This document shows, piece after piece, positions 19,410 to 29,097 of a stretch of DNA of 64,000 bases. The notes beneath the pieces were generated by a model. That model saw nothing but the letters and a program-made list of their open reading frames with translations. It did not search any database and was not told the DNA's origin. The stretch spans positions 1,178,001 to 1,242,000 of the forward strand of contig CAWKOR010000001.1 in the NCBI GenBank assembly GCA_963851325.1, in the 5' to 3' direction. Position numbers and translations under genes: made by a program. The stretch comes from DATGKG01 sp963851325 (lineage in GTDB: Bacteria > Desulfobacterota > Binatia > Binatales > Binataceae). Each line of letters opens with the position of its first letter. Position 1 is the first letter of the stretch.

Positions 19410-19622
19410 ATGGCCAAACCGAACGCCCCGCGCGCGACGGGGACCACCAAAAAGGAGCTGCTCGATCGATTCAGCGGTGACGAGGAATTGCTGGCGAAGC
19501 ATGGCGTCACTGAAGAAGAACTCGAGCTGCTGAAGACGGTATCGCTGTTTGGAAATCTTTCCAGCGCACGCGACATCGCCTTCATCCTGAAGAACATCCG
19601 CGGAACCAAACCCGCCCGCTAA
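19410..19622 (+). CDS. Small conserved-looking protein, function unknown
   Basis: A 70-residue soluble, highly charged protein starting MAKPNAPRAT. The ATG at 19410 has GAAGGGGG upstream. The centre is helical and acidic (TEEELELLKTVSLFGNLSSARD). I do not recognise the family. It stands alone between the propeller lipoprotein and the membrane kinase, so neighbours give no clear hint. Its length and helical pattern would suit a small regulator or adaptor, but that is a guess. Confidence 0.55.
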   Translation: MAKPNAPRATGTTKKELLDRFSGDEELLAKHGVTEEELELLKTVSLFGNLSSARDIAFILKNIRGTKPAR

Positions 19623-19841
19623 GTTCCCCGGGCGCCGTCTGGTTTCTGGAAATCGGTAGGCCGCCATCCGCGGCTTACCGGTTACCTATTTCTGTTTCGC
19701 GACTCTCCGCGATCGCCGGTTGCGTAGCACTGCGGCAGCGTTGCCACCGCGCGAAGCCAGAGCCCGAGCCGAGCTGTCACCCGCGTGCACCCTACCATGA
19801 AAAGACCCCTGCCGAGCTTCGATAATTGCTATTCTACTCAT

Positions 19842-19858
19842 AGGCATGAATAATGCCT
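19842..19858 (+). promoter_or_regulatory. Inverted repeat before the membrane hybrid kinase gene
   Basis: AGGCAT (19842-19847) and ATGCCT (19853-19858) form an inverted repeat with a five-base spacer, 60 bases upstream of the kinase start, in the AT-rich part of a 295-base intergenic region that holds nothing else recognisable. It could be an operator, but repeats of this size are not rare by chance. Confidence 0.3.
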
Positions 19859-19917
19859 CTTAGGAGAGATGATTAGGCGCCGCTTCGCTGCAGGAATCGG
19901 CGCCGAAATGGGGGAAC

Positions 19918-22509
19918 ATGGCTCGGAGATCGCTACCCGCTCGATGGGAACTGTTGCCTTCGCGCCTGGAGGTGAGCGCGGATGCGCGGGCATTGCTGAT
20001 GCTGCGGGTGGCGGCGGTGCTGGTCGCGATGTCCCAGGTTGCGCTGGCCGTTCCCGCCTTAGCCAGTCATCCCAGGACCTTTCCGCTGGCGGTCTTTTTC
20101 TACAGCTTCAACATCGGCATCGGCCTGCTGTTTGTCTATTTTACGTTCCTCGACTGGATGCTGACGCGCTGGCGGAAGCTGACCCTGCTGGGAGCCGTAT
20201 CGCTGCTGGTAAGCGTCGCCGTTCTCGCCCTGATTAATCACGAAAGGGAACTCTATTTCATCACCGGTATTTTGCTGATCCTCGGCGGTGGAGCATTGCT
20301 GCCATGGGAAACCAAGTGGCAAGACTCACTCGCCCTGGCCACCCTGCTCGGCCTTGCGGCGCTGTCGATTGTCGGCAGGCGCGATGCGCTGATGATGTTT
20401 CATTGGGTGGGGATTGGCACCGCCTTCGCGGTGGGGCACTTCGCCGCATCGCTGGGCGAGCAGAATCGCAAACAGGTCACCCAACAAAACCTGCGGCTGG
20501 CGGATAATGAAGCTGCCTTGCGCAAGGCGCTCGACTCGATACTCGATCCGCTGTGCATCATCGATCTGCGGACCCAACGCTACATAAACGTCAACGAGGA
20601 ATTCCTGGTTGCGACTGGCTTCACCCGCGAAGAAGCGATCGGCAAGCGATGGCAGGAGCTGAATATCTGGTTTGACGAAGCGAGCGCCCAACTTCTGATC
20701 GATCGCGTGGTGAGCGATCTCAAGGTCCGCAACGAGGAAATCATGGTGCGCGGCGCCGATGGGCTGCCTGCGCCGGCGCTGGTCTCGGCGGTGGTGCTGG
20801 AACTCGGGGGACGCGAATGCGCCCTCTTCATCGCGCGCGATATTTCCAAGCTCAAGGAAACCCAACTGCAGCTCGAGGCGGCCAGCCGCGCCGCGCTCGC
20901 GGCCTCCAAGGCCAAGTCCGAGTTCCTCTCCAGCATGTCGCATGAAATTCGGACCCCGATGAATGCGATCCTCGGCACCGCCGATCTGCTCTCGGAAACG
21001 GTGCTCAATTCCGAGCAGAGCCGCTATGTCGGCACCCTGGTCAGCAACGGCAATGCGCTGCTGGAACTGATCAACAGCGTGCTCGACCTGGCTCGGATGG
21101 AAAGTGGCCGGCTAAGCCTCGAAGCGACGGCGTTCGACCTCGAGGAAGTCATCGAAAAAACCCTCGAGACCCTCGCGGTGCGCGCCGACGAAAAACAGTT
21201 GGAGCTCACGATTCGCTTCGCGCCTGACATTCCCACTGCTTTGGTCGGCGACCCGCTGCGGCTGCGGCAGGTGATTACCAACCTGGTCGGCAACGCCATT
21301 AAGTTCACCGATCGCGGCGAGGTTGCGATTGGGGTCGAGCAAGATCCATCGTCGAACCAACCCGGACATCTGAAGTTCGCCGTGTCCGACACCGGGATTG
21401 GCATCAGCCCCGACAAACTGGTCAACATCTTTTCGGCCTTCACCCAGGCCGATTCATCCACCACGCGCAGGTATGGCGGCAGCGGGCTCGGACTCGCCAT
21501 CGTCGAGCGGCTGGTGGGCCTGATGGATGGGCGGGTGTGGGCCGACAGCACGCTTGGCGAGGGCAGCACTTTCTTTTTCACCGCGCATTTCGAGATCGAC
21601 GGCGCCCGCACCGATGCTCATCCGGTTGCCTCGATTCCGGACCTCGCCGGTATGAAAATCCTGATCACCGACGACAGTCAGACCAGCCGCGCCATCCTGG
21701 CTGAGATGCTGACCGAGAGCGGCGCGATAGTGGCGCAGTCAGCCTGTGCGAGCGACAGCCTGGTCTTGCTTCGAAATGCCAATGTCTCGGCGAGTCCCTT
21801 CGAGCTGATTTTCATCGACCAGCGGATGCCGGGAATGGACGGGCTCGAGATGCTGCGGATGCTGCATCGGCATACCTGGCGGCTTCCGCCGACAATCCTG
21901 ATGGTCAATTCGACCGCATTCAGCGCCGACCGCAGCAGAATGCAGGAGCTGGGACAGCGGCATTACATTTTCAAGCCAATTCGCCGTCGCGAATTGTGGG
22001 CGACGATTTCGGAGATAATCGGCGCGCGCAAGCCCAAGCCGTCGGTGAAGACCCCCACCGCCTTGGCCGGCAGCCGCCAGCAGGCCGAGGAATCCAAAGC
22101 GCTGCGGATTCTGCTCGCGGATGATTCGCCCGACAATCGATTGATCGTCAAGGCGTTCCTGAAAAAGACTTCTTTTCGTATCGATGAGGCCGAGAATGGC
22201 GAGGGCGTGGTTGCGAAGGTCAAAAGCAATCAATACGACCTGGTCCTGATGGACATCCAGATGCCGATCCTTGACGGCTTCGCCGCCACCCGCGCGATTC
22301 GTGAATGGGAGCGCGCCAACGAGTTGCGTCCGGTCCCGATCATCGCGCTCACTGCATCCGCATTGGACGAGGACGTTCAGCGCGCGCGTGAGGCAGGCTG
22401 CAATCTCCACGTCAGCAAGCCGATCAAGAAGAAGACGCTGCTCAGCGCCATCGCGAGGCTCACCGATGAGTCCGAGCCGGCCACTCCCTTTTCGATGATC
22501 GCGCTCTGA
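19918..22509 (+). CDS. Membrane-bound PAS hybrid histidine kinase with two receiver domains
   Basis: An 863-residue hybrid kinase. About six membrane segments fill residues 25-175, then a PAS domain (about 200-310, with DPLCIIDLRTQRYINVNEEF), HisKA with SHEIRTPMN (His342), HATPase with NLVGNAIKF, DTGIGIS and GGSGLGLAI, receiver 1 with ITDDSQTS and FIDQRMPGMDG, and receiver 2 with LLADDSPDN, LMDIQMPILDG and HVSKPIKK. No HPt or output domain is attached. The kinase core and both receivers closely parallel those of the soluble kinase at 4845-6638; the difference is in how each senses its signal (membrane plus PAS here, separate protein there). The ATG follows GGGGGAAC. It is a single gene before hisA. 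Confidence 0.93.
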   Translation: MARRSLPARWELLPSRLEVSADARALLMLRVAAVLVAMSQVALAVPALASHPRTFPLAVFFYSFNIGIGLLFVYFTFLDWMLTRWRKLTLLGAVSLLVSVAVLALINHERELYFITGILLILGGGALLPWETKWQDSLALATLLGLAALSIVGRRDALMMFHWVGIGTAFAVGHFAASLGEQNRKQVTQQNLRLADNEAALRKALDSILDPLCIIDLRTQRYINVNEEFLVATGFTREEAIGKRWQELNIWFDEASAQLLIDRVVSDLKVRNEEIMVRGADGLPAPALVSAVVLELGGRECALFIARDISKLKETQLQLEAASRAALAASKAKSEFLSSMSHEIRTPMNAILGTADLLSETVLNSEQSRYVGTLVSNGNALLELINSVLDLARMESGRLSLEATAFDLEEVIEKTLETLAVRADEKQLELTIRFAPDIPTALVGDPLRLRQVITNLVGNAIKFTDRGEVAIGVEQDPSSNQPGHLKFAVSDTGIGISPDKLVNIFSAFTQADSSTTRRYGGSGLGLAIVERLVGLMDGRVWADSTLGEGSTFFFTAHFEIDGARTDAHPVASIPDLAGMKILITDDSQTSRAILAEMLTESGAIVAQSACASDSLVLLRNANVSASPFELIFIDQRMPGMDGLEMLRMLHRHTWRLPPTILMVNSTAFSADRSRMQELGQRHYIFKPIRRRELWATISEIIGARKPKPSVKTPTALAGSRQQAEESKALRILLADDSPDNRLIVKAFLKKTSFRIDEAENGEGVVAKVKSNQYDLVLMDIQMPILDGFAATRAIREWERANELRPVPIIALTASALDEDVQRAREAGCNLHVSKPIKKKTLLSAIARLTDESEPATPFSMIAL

Positions 22510-22574
22510 CCATCGATGCTTTGAGATCCGACCCTGTGCCGCACGCTTGAGCCTGTGCTACCCCTGTTCAGGAA

Positions 22575-23318
22575 GTGGCAAGCTTGTTCGAAAAGTTCAC
22601 CGTCATCCCGTCGATCGATCTCAAAAATGGCGAGGTCGTGCGCTTGCTGCACGGCGCGATGGACAAGGTTACCGTTTACGGTTCAGACCCGGCCGCCGTC
22701 GCGCGCGACTTCGAACGCCAGGGTGCGGAGATAATCCACGTCGTCGATCTCGACGGAGCGATCGCCGGCGAGCCGAAGAGCCTCGATGCCATTCGCGCGA
22801 TTCGCTCAGCCGTTGGATGCGAGCTCGATGTGAGCGGCGGCCTGCGCACGCTGGATTCGATTCGCGCGGTTCTCGCCGCTGGTGCGACGCGGGTATCGAT
22901 CGGCTCCGCGGCATTTCTCAATCCCGCAATGTTAAGAGATGCGTGCGTGGCATGGCCGGGGAAGATCTTCGGCTCCATCGATGCGCGTGATGGCAAGCTC
23001 GCGATCAAAGGATGGGTTGAGACCAGCGCCTTGAGCATCGCCGACGCGGCACAGCGGTTTCGCGATGCGGGAGTCGCGGTGGCGATCGTCACCGACATCT
23101 CTCGCGACGGCACCGAGGCCGGCATCAACCTCGAAACGATTCGCGCGACGGCGCGCAGCGTTGGCCTGCCGATGATAGCATCAGGCGGCGTCGCGCGACT
23201 CGATGACATCGCCAAGTTGAAGACGCTCTTCGCGGAAGGCGTGGTGGGCGTGATCACTGGCCGCGCCTTGTATGAGGGGCGCTTCACAGTGGCCGACGCA
23301 ATTGCCGCCTCGCGTTGA
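22575..23318 (+). CDS. hisA: HisA, ProFAR isomerase (histidine biosynthesis)
   Basis: HisA converts ProFAR to PRFAR, the fourth step of histidine synthesis, on a (beta/alpha)8 barrel. The two catalytic aspartates are visible in IPSIDLKNGEVVR and VTDISRDGTEAG, and phosphate-binding glycines occur in VSGGLRT, ASGGV and VITGRALYEGRF. At 247 residues it has the normal length. The nominal start is GTG (22575), but AGGA lies only one base before it; the in-frame TTG at 22584, ten bases after AGGA, would give MFEKFTVIPSIDL and fits family N-termini better. It stands apart from hisD, hisB and hisC in this window, so the his genes are dispersed here. HisF is the nearest paralogue; the DISRDGT motif is typical of HisA. 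Confidence 0.93.
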   Translation: MASLFEKFTVIPSIDLKNGEVVRLLHGAMDKVTVYGSDPAAVARDFERQGAEIIHVVDLDGAIAGEPKSLDAIRAIRSAVGCELDVSGGLRTLDSIRAVLAAGATRVSIGSAAFLNPAMLRDACVAWPGKIFGSIDARDGKLAIKGWVETSALSIADAAQRFRDAGVAVAIVTDISRDGTEAGINLETIRATARSVGLPMIASGGVARLDDIAKLKTLFAEGVVGVITGRALYEGRFTVADAIAASR

Positions 23319-23430
23319 GCTCCCTTCCAACCGCCATCAGGATCGCTGGCTTTCGAGTCTTCTCTCCAAGGCTCGGCAATGATTGCTGATTTCGTTTCCG
23401 AGCGGCCCGAACATAAGATAGCGACTTCTG

Positions 23431-26400
23431 ATGCTAATCAGGGGGTTCTCCAGCGTGCGTGTTACACATAGCGTATTGAGCGCCGTTCTTTCGTCCTTAA
23501 TATTCCTGCCCGGGTGCGGCGGGGATAATTCCGGTTCCTCGTCTACCTCTCACACTTCGGCGGTATGCTCCGAGGCATTCAAGCCCGCAGGCGTCAAGGG
23601 GGCGGCCAACCCCAGCGGCGTCGGTCTCTCCACCTGCTCGCTGGATGCCGGCCGCAACGTGGTGGTAGGCACCGGCGGATGCGGCCCCGATGTATTCGTC
23701 GACCAAAATTTCACGGGCGCGATGGCGCTCGGCACCATCACAGTAGATTCCGGCGGCATCCTGTACTTTCCCGACAATCACCCGGGGGTGCAGGTTGATA
23801 CCTCGGGAATCCTGGTCAATAACGGCGGAATCCTGCGGGTCGGAACCATCAAGTGTCCCACCGGCAATGAGGGAATCGGCGATCGGGTAGTAATCAACTT
23901 CACCGGCGCGCCTCCGCAACCGACTATTCCCAAAGGCATAACGGTGATGAGCGGCGGAACGCTTACGATGTATGGCGAAAAGGGCACCCCGCTCAACCAG
24001 TACGGACCCGACCTGAGCTGGAGCTATCTTGCGGCGCCGGCCGGACCTGCAATCGACGGCGCGAAGGCGCGCGTCCCGATGGGAGGCGCCAATACGATCC
24101 AGGTCGCCGGCCAGCTCGACTGGCAAGCCAATGATTGGATCGTCGTGGCATCGACCGACTTCGATCCCGACGCCGGCGAATTTGTGCAGATCGCATCGCA
24201 GCCCAGTTACAACTCGACCACCAAAATCACCACCATCTCACTCAAGCAGAACCTCGTGAATTACCATTTCGGCGGTCCGGCGCCGGACGACACGCTCAGT
24301 GATCCCAACTGCAAGAACGGCGACGGCGTAGTGGTTCGCGCTTCGTATTGCGAGGGCGCGGCGCAGAATTTCGGCGTCGATGAGCGCGCCGAGGTCGGCC
24401 TCGTCACGCGCAGTATCAAGCTTACCTCGACCCAAACCGAACTTCCCTTCTGGCAGGCCAACACTGCCTATGCGATGGGAGCGATCATTCAGGGCCAAGC
24501 TATCGGCACCACGGGATCGCCGCCGGTGGTAACCACCTATCAGTTCAAGGCAACTACAGGCGGCACCAGCGGACCCAACCCGCCGAATTTCCCCAATTCC
24601 AACGGAACAAACGCGCCGCCCGACGGCACGGTGGTCTGGACCAACATGGGAGCCATCGATCTGCATTGGGGCGGAGAGATAAATATCGCGGGTGGCGCGA
24701 CCACCCAGATCGAAGGAGTCGAGCTCGAAAATTTCGGCAAGGACAACCGCTTCAGTTCGCCGATCACCATCTCGGGACCGACGAACTTGCCGGCAACCAA
24801 CACTCCGGATGGCGATCTCGCGTATAACAGTATCCATCACAGTTACAATCACGGAATCGTGCTGTATAGCGCGACGGTCGGCAGCCCTCCGAACGGACTG
24901 AAAATCAACGGCAACGTCATCGCGCGCGCCACTGGACATCTGTACGACCTCGCCGATGGCACCGCGACCGACATCGCGTTCACCAATAACCTCGGCGTCG
25001 GCGCGATGGAGTATGCGTTCGGGACCTGCAATATAGCGAACAATCAAATCGCGCCATGCGCCGGTTTGACCGGCGCCCAGTTCGCGGTGCGACAGATGTT
25101 CTGGTTGGGCGACAATCTTGCCGCGGTTAATCACTATGACGGATACAACATTCCGCTGACCGATCCGCCACCACCGGCGGCCCTCGCTCCGGTGTCGGGT
25201 TTCTTCATCACCAACATCACCGCTTCGCTCACCGGCAACTCGATCGCAGGATGCCAGGGCAACGGCAACGGAGTCCTTTACCTGCCGGGAACCGCGGTTC
25301 AGACCGGTCCGGTAGCCACCTTCCTGAACAACCGCGTGCATGGATGCTATGTAGGTCTGGATGCATCGTACGGACTGAGCCCCGGCTACTCCGGCAATCT
25401 GAACAACATCCAGCCCAAGGATGCCCAGAATCTTGATCAACTCACGACCTTCGACGGACTCACCGCGACCCGCAATCGATACTTCGGGACCTGGATGCGG
25501 CCCAACTACTTCGTAGTGAACAACGCGCGATTCGCCACCAATCGCGAGAGTGTCTCGCTGGTGTCAGGCGGAGGTCCCGAGAGCTCGCCGGCCGGTGAAT
25601 GGGGCCTGCTCGAGAACTCGGTCGCCGTAGGTGAGAGCCAGAACAATCCTAATCGCTTCGGACCGTGTCCGATAACTCCGACACAAGCGCCCGCGGGACC
25701 GTGGGGTAACGACGGCCTCCATGGATGCAACGGCGACGACTTCGCAGGCCGCGGCTATCCTCAGCCGTACTGGAACGAGTACGGCTACATGTTTTACGAC
25801 GGCCCGGCGCGTCTGGACAGCAACCGCTTCGTGAATTTTGTTCAGGACATCGCGGGGATCGGCACCACCGCGGCAGCGATCAAAACCGCATGTGCAGCGG
25901 CGAACCCGGGTCCGGGATTGCTGACCAATGACGACGCGACTTTCCTTTGCAAATATTCTGCGAGTGCGACGATTCCCGGAAACAACGCCAGCAACTCGAC
26001 CGGTAAACCCAGCGCCGCTGATTCCGGCTTCGTCTATGAAGGTGACGCCGCATTCGGCTGGTTCCAGTCAAATGTCAACAACTATCCGCCCACCCAATAC
26101 AGCGAGAATATGGTTTTCGAGAATGTCGACTTGCGCCATCAGGTCTATACGCAGGAGGTCAACCAGGGCCCCTTTGTGGATGGCGACAAGGGCACCGTCA
26201 TCGTGGATCGCGACGGGACTCTCAGCGGCTACGGCGTAGTCGACCCCGCCGGGACCAGGATTGAAGGCAAGTTCGCCATCTCGCTCAACAATCTGCCGTT
26301 CTTGGGCACCCCTAACTCGGTTGACGAATGCCTCGCCAGCGGCCCCCAGGATGAGGTTTTCGAGGGACGCGCAACGTCACTCATAAGTCCCCAGGATTAC

Positions 26401-27810
26401 GCCACCCTGGAGATCAACGCGCTCACCGACCCGATCGGTTCGGTGAACTGTCCCGCCACTTCCCCCGGTATGCCAATCAACAACAATTGCCCCTGCGTCT
26501 CATGGGCCGGAGCTCCTCCGACCCAGATCGGCAACTACAACGCCGCTAATTGCAATCAATTTTACTTCACCAAAGATCAGAAGGATTACGTCGGCGTCCA
26601 GCAATACGACATCGACAATCTGGGCCCAGCGACGCTCACCAATCCCTTCAATCCCGCCGGAATGGAGCTGGTCGCTTGCGCGCTGGATCACTCATGCATC
26701 AGCCTCGCCGGCCGCAATCAGACCGGCTCCTACGAGCCCAAGGTTATCAACGGGCTTGGCTACACCATGCAGTCGATCAAAGGATTTCCAACCTTTATGG
26801 ACCTCGGGTTGGTCGATGCTGCAGCGGCGCACGGAATTTCTCAACGCGCGGTTGCTGACGCTTCGATCATGAACGGGCAGGCCATCCTCACCTCGGTGAG
26901 CGCGAAATTCACCAGCAGCGACATCGGCTCGGAAGTGGTCGTGGTAGGCGCCGGCTCAGGACCGAATGGCGACCTTGCGGCCACCATCATTTCAACCTCC
27001 GGAAACACCGCGACACTTTCTACCGGCGCGATCCACACGGTTTCGTCGGCGCCAGCGACTATCACGCATCCGTTCGGCGTCCGCTTAGGCATCTGTTACA
27101 AAACCCAGAGCGGTACCACGCCTACCTCCGCCAGCGACTTCACGGTGAAGCTGGGGCGCAAGTCGTGGTCCAACACCGGCGGCAATCTCCCGTTGATGGC
27201 GCCGTTCCTTTACATGCAAATTCCCGGTTGCCAGGGCATCGATTTTTCCAGTCCCGGCAATCTGCTGGGATGCCCCGCGCCACCCGACGGAGGGAGTGTT
27301 CAAACTCTGACCGGGATCGACGTGAGTGGCGTAAGTCCGCTCCCCGCGACTCTCGACCCCAACGCATTTTACTACGACGCCACCAGCGGCTTGCTGTTCT
27401 TATCGGTGCAACAGACCGAGGAAAATGCGATTGGCTCGTCGCCGTTGGGAACTCCAGGATGCAGCGGCAGCACCGAAGCACCGTGCCCCGATCCCGGCGA
27501 GGGCGAGTCATTCTACTCATGCCCTGCCGATGGATGCGGTCTCTACACCATCAGCGCGACAAAAAACTACCTGCCTAACGGTCCGACAATCTGCACGCCG
27601 TATGGAGCGGCAACCGACTATTCACTTTCCTATCCATCAAACCTGAATCAACTTTCCTACGTGGCCGGTCCGCATGCCGATCAGTCTGTCCAGTCGTTCA
27701 TCACACCGATGAACGGGAAGAGCTTCGATACGATTTTTACCAATCCCGCGACGCAGCAGTTTCCTCACAACCTGGACAGCAACTCGAACGGAGATTGCAC
27801 ATTCAAGTGA
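23431..27810 (+). CDS. Very large G8-domain/beta-helix lipoprotein
   Basis: A 1459-residue predicted surface lipoprotein. The signal ends at the lipobox LPGC (Cys29), followed by a Ser/Thr spacer. Residues from about 75 to 300 resemble a G8 domain: repeated short strands (GILYFPDNHPGVQVDTSGIL, GITVMSGGTLTMYGEKGTP) and WIVVASTDFDPDAGEFVQI, a pattern known from eukaryotic CEMIP and TMEM2 and some bacterial proteins. Near residue 340 a short insert with WQANTAYAMGAI and tsG-P spacing looks like a CBM5/12-type carbohydrate-binding module. A long right-handed beta-helix follows (NSIHHSYNHGIVLYSA, NSIAGCQGNGNGVLYLPG). The C-terminal 400 residues are cysteine-rich and unassigned. Binding or cleaving extracellular glycan is a reasonable inference, but no catalytic residues can be named. 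It stands alone. Confidence 0.75.
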   Translation: MLIRGFSSVRVTHSVLSAVLSSLIFLPGCGGDNSGSSSTSHTSAVCSEAFKPAGVKGAANPSGVGLSTCSLDAGRNVVVGTGGCGPDVFVDQNFTGAMALGTITVDSGGILYFPDNHPGVQVDTSGILVNNGGILRVGTIKCPTGNEGIGDRVVINFTGAPPQPTIPKGITVMSGGTLTMYGEKGTPLNQYGPDLSWSYLAAPAGPAIDGAKARVPMGGANTIQVAGQLDWQANDWIVVASTDFDPDAGEFVQIASQPSYNSTTKITTISLKQNLVNYHFGGPAPDDTLSDPNCKNGDGVVVRASYCEGAAQNFGVDERAEVGLVTRSIKLTSTQTELPFWQANTAYAMGAIIQGQAIGTTGSPPVVTTYQFKATTGGTSGPNPPNFPNSNGTNAPPDGTVVWTNMGAIDLHWGGEINIAGGATTQIEGVELENFGKDNRFSSPITISGPTNLPATNTPDGDLAYNSIHHSYNHGIVLYSATVGSPPNGLKINGNVIARATGHLYDLADGTATDIAFTNNLGVGAMEYAFGTCNIANNQIAPCAGLTGAQFAVRQMFWLGDNLAAVNHYDGYNIPLTDPPPPAALAPVSGFFITNITASLTGNSIAGCQGNGNGVLYLPGTAVQTGPVATFLNNRVHGCYVGLDASYGLSPGYSGNLNNIQPKDAQNLDQLTTFDGLTATRNRYFGTWMRPNYFVVNNARFATNRESVSLVSGGGPESSPAGEWGLLENSVAVGESQNNPNRFGPCPITPTQAPAGPWGNDGLHGCNGDDFAGRGYPQPYWNEYGYMFYDGPARLDSNRFVNFVQDIAGIGTTAAAIKTACAAANPGPGLLTNDDATFLCKYSASATIPGNNASNSTGKPSAADSGFVYEGDAAFGWFQSNVNNYPPTQYSENMVFENVDLRHQVYTQEVNQGPFVDGDKGTVIVDRDGTLSGYGVVDPAGTRIEGKFAISLNNLPFLGTPNSVDECLASGPQDEVFEGRATSLISPQDYATLEINALTDPIGSVNCPATSPGMPINNNCPCVSWAGAPPTQIGNYNAANCNQFYFTKDQKDYVGVQQYDIDNLGPATLTNPFNPAGMELVACALDHSCISLAGRNQTGSYEPKVINGLGYTMQSIKGFPTFMDLGLVDAAAAHGISQRAVADASIMNGQAILTSVSAKFTSSDIGSEVVVVGAGSGPNGDLAATIISTSGNTATLSTGAIHTVSSAPATITHPFGVRLGICYKTQSGTTPTSASDFTVKLGRKSWSNTGGNLPLMAPFLYMQIPGCQGIDFSSPGNLLGCPAPPDGGSVQTLTGIDVSGVSPLPATLDPNAFYYDATSGLLFLSVQQTEENAIGSSPLGTPGCSGSTEAPCPDPGEGESFYSCPADGCGLYTISATKNYLPNGPTICTPYGAATDYSLSYPSNLNQLSYVAGPHADQSVQSFITPMNGKSFDTIFTNPATQQFPHNLDSNSNGDCTFK

Positions 27811-28034
27811 TAGCGCAGCACGACGATCGAGCGGCTCGGCTCGCGAACGCACTGGTCACGGGCCATCATTTTCGCTCGACAACGAGCGCGCGAAGGGCCT
27901 CTGGGGGAAGAACTTTTTATCTAACTTAAGCTAACTGACTCATTCGGCTGATGCCGACTTGCTCCTACTGCCGGACTCGATAACCCTAATCGGAAATCCA
28001 CATTCAGGGTGAGCGACCGGACAGGAGCAATGGC
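27811..28034. other. Intergenic region before the photoreceptor gene
   Basis: No gene is seen. CGCTCG (27873-27878) and CGAGCG (27883-27888) form a small hairpin with a four-base loop, without a directly following T-run. The region becomes AT-rich at about 27911-27945, where a promoter for the downstream gene is likely. AGGAG at 28023-28027 serves the GTG at 28035. Confidence 0.35.
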
Positions 28035-29093
28035 GTGCTGACGTTTGAAGCGGGGGATCGATTGCGGGCGGCGGCAAATCCAATCGCCGAAGCCACACTC
28101 GCGCGCGACTACGCGGAGCGTCCTCACCTAATGGAGCGCTTCGGAGACTACGGCAGGACCAGGTATCGACAGGACATTTTATACAATGTCGCGGCGCTGT
28201 CGGCGGCGCTCGACGCTGCTGACGCGGGAGTCTTCCTTCAGTACGTCGCATGGCTGAAGGTCGTGCTCCTCCATCGCGGAGTCGCCAGCGAAGATGTCGC
28301 CGAGAGCCTGCGCTGTATGAGCGCGGCATTGGCGGAGGACAAGGCGAACGATCACTCCGCCGCCTTGTCTTTTCTGCAGGCCGCGCTGGAGCGGCTCGAT
28401 TCGATGCCGGCGACGGTAGCGAGCTTCATTGCGCCTTCGAGCCAGGAGCACGCCATCGCGCGTCGATGCCTGGAAGCGCTCCTTCTGCTCGACTCGGGAG
28501 CGGCGCATGAAGCATTGAAGGACGCGATTGACGACGGCGTACCGCTGGCGAGGATCTATACCAGGGTGCTACCGCCGCTGATGCGCGAAATCGGCCGCCG
28601 ATGGCAGATCAACGAAATCAGCGTTGCGCATGAACACTATTGCAGCGCGGCAGTACAGTCGATTCTGAGCAGCCTGTATGGACGGATCTTTGGCGTCAAT
28701 CCGATCCTCGGGCGTTCCATCATCGTCGCATGCGTCGAGGGCGAGCAGCACGAAATCGGCGCGCACAGCATGGCCGACGTCTTTCAGCTTAACGGATGGT
28801 CCACCACCTATCTGGGGGCCAATTTGCCGCTGCGCGACCTGATCAAAATGCTGAGCCAGGCGCGTCGCCCGCCCCAACTGATAGCCCTTTCCGCGACGAT
28901 GCCCGCCCACCTGGTAAAAATGGCATTCACCATCGCGGCTATCCGCGAGGTTTTGAAGGTTCCCATCATCGTCGGCGGATATCTCTTTCAGGGCAGCCCT
29001 GGTTTGGCCGCGCGTTTAGGAGCTGATGGATCTGCGGATGACGCCGAGGCCGCACTCGCGCTCGCCGACTCGCTGGTCGCCCGAAGCGGGTGA
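28035..29093 (+). CDS. Stand-alone CarH-type cobalamin-binding photoreceptor-like protein
   Basis: A 352-residue cytoplasmic protein. Residues 1-150 are helical and unassigned. From about 155 it carries a B12-binding helical cap and a Rossmann-type B12 domain. The cap has Trp190 followed by Glu200-His201 (WQINEISVAHEH), exactly the W-x9-E-H pattern that cradles the upper face of adenosylcobalamin in the photoreceptor CarH. The B12 domain has EQHEIG (Glu237, His239), the ExHxxG lower-ligand motif. The end is typical (IIVGGYLF, ADGSADDAEAALALADSL). No MerR-type DNA-binding domain is present, so light or B12 sensing must act through another partner. AGGAG lies seven bases before the GTG start. 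A monooxygenase-fold gene starts four bases after its stop. The family match is strong. Photochemistry is inference. Confidence 0.8.
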   Translation: MLTFEAGDRLRAAANPIAEATLARDYAERPHLMERFGDYGRTRYRQDILYNVAALSAALDAADAGVFLQYVAWLKVVLLHRGVASEDVAESLRCMSAALAEDKANDHSAALSFLQAALERLDSMPATVASFIAPSSQEHAIARRCLEALLLLDSGAAHEALKDAIDDGVPLARIYTRVLPPLMREIGRRWQINEISVAHEHYCSAAVQSILSSLYGRIFGVNPILGRSIIVACVEGEQHEIGAHSMADVFQLNGWSTTYLGANLPLRDLIKMLSQARRPPQLIALSATMPAHLVKMAFTIAAIREVLKVPIIVGGYLFQGSPGLAARLGADGSADDAEAALALADSLVARSG

Positions 29094-29097
29094 GCTA

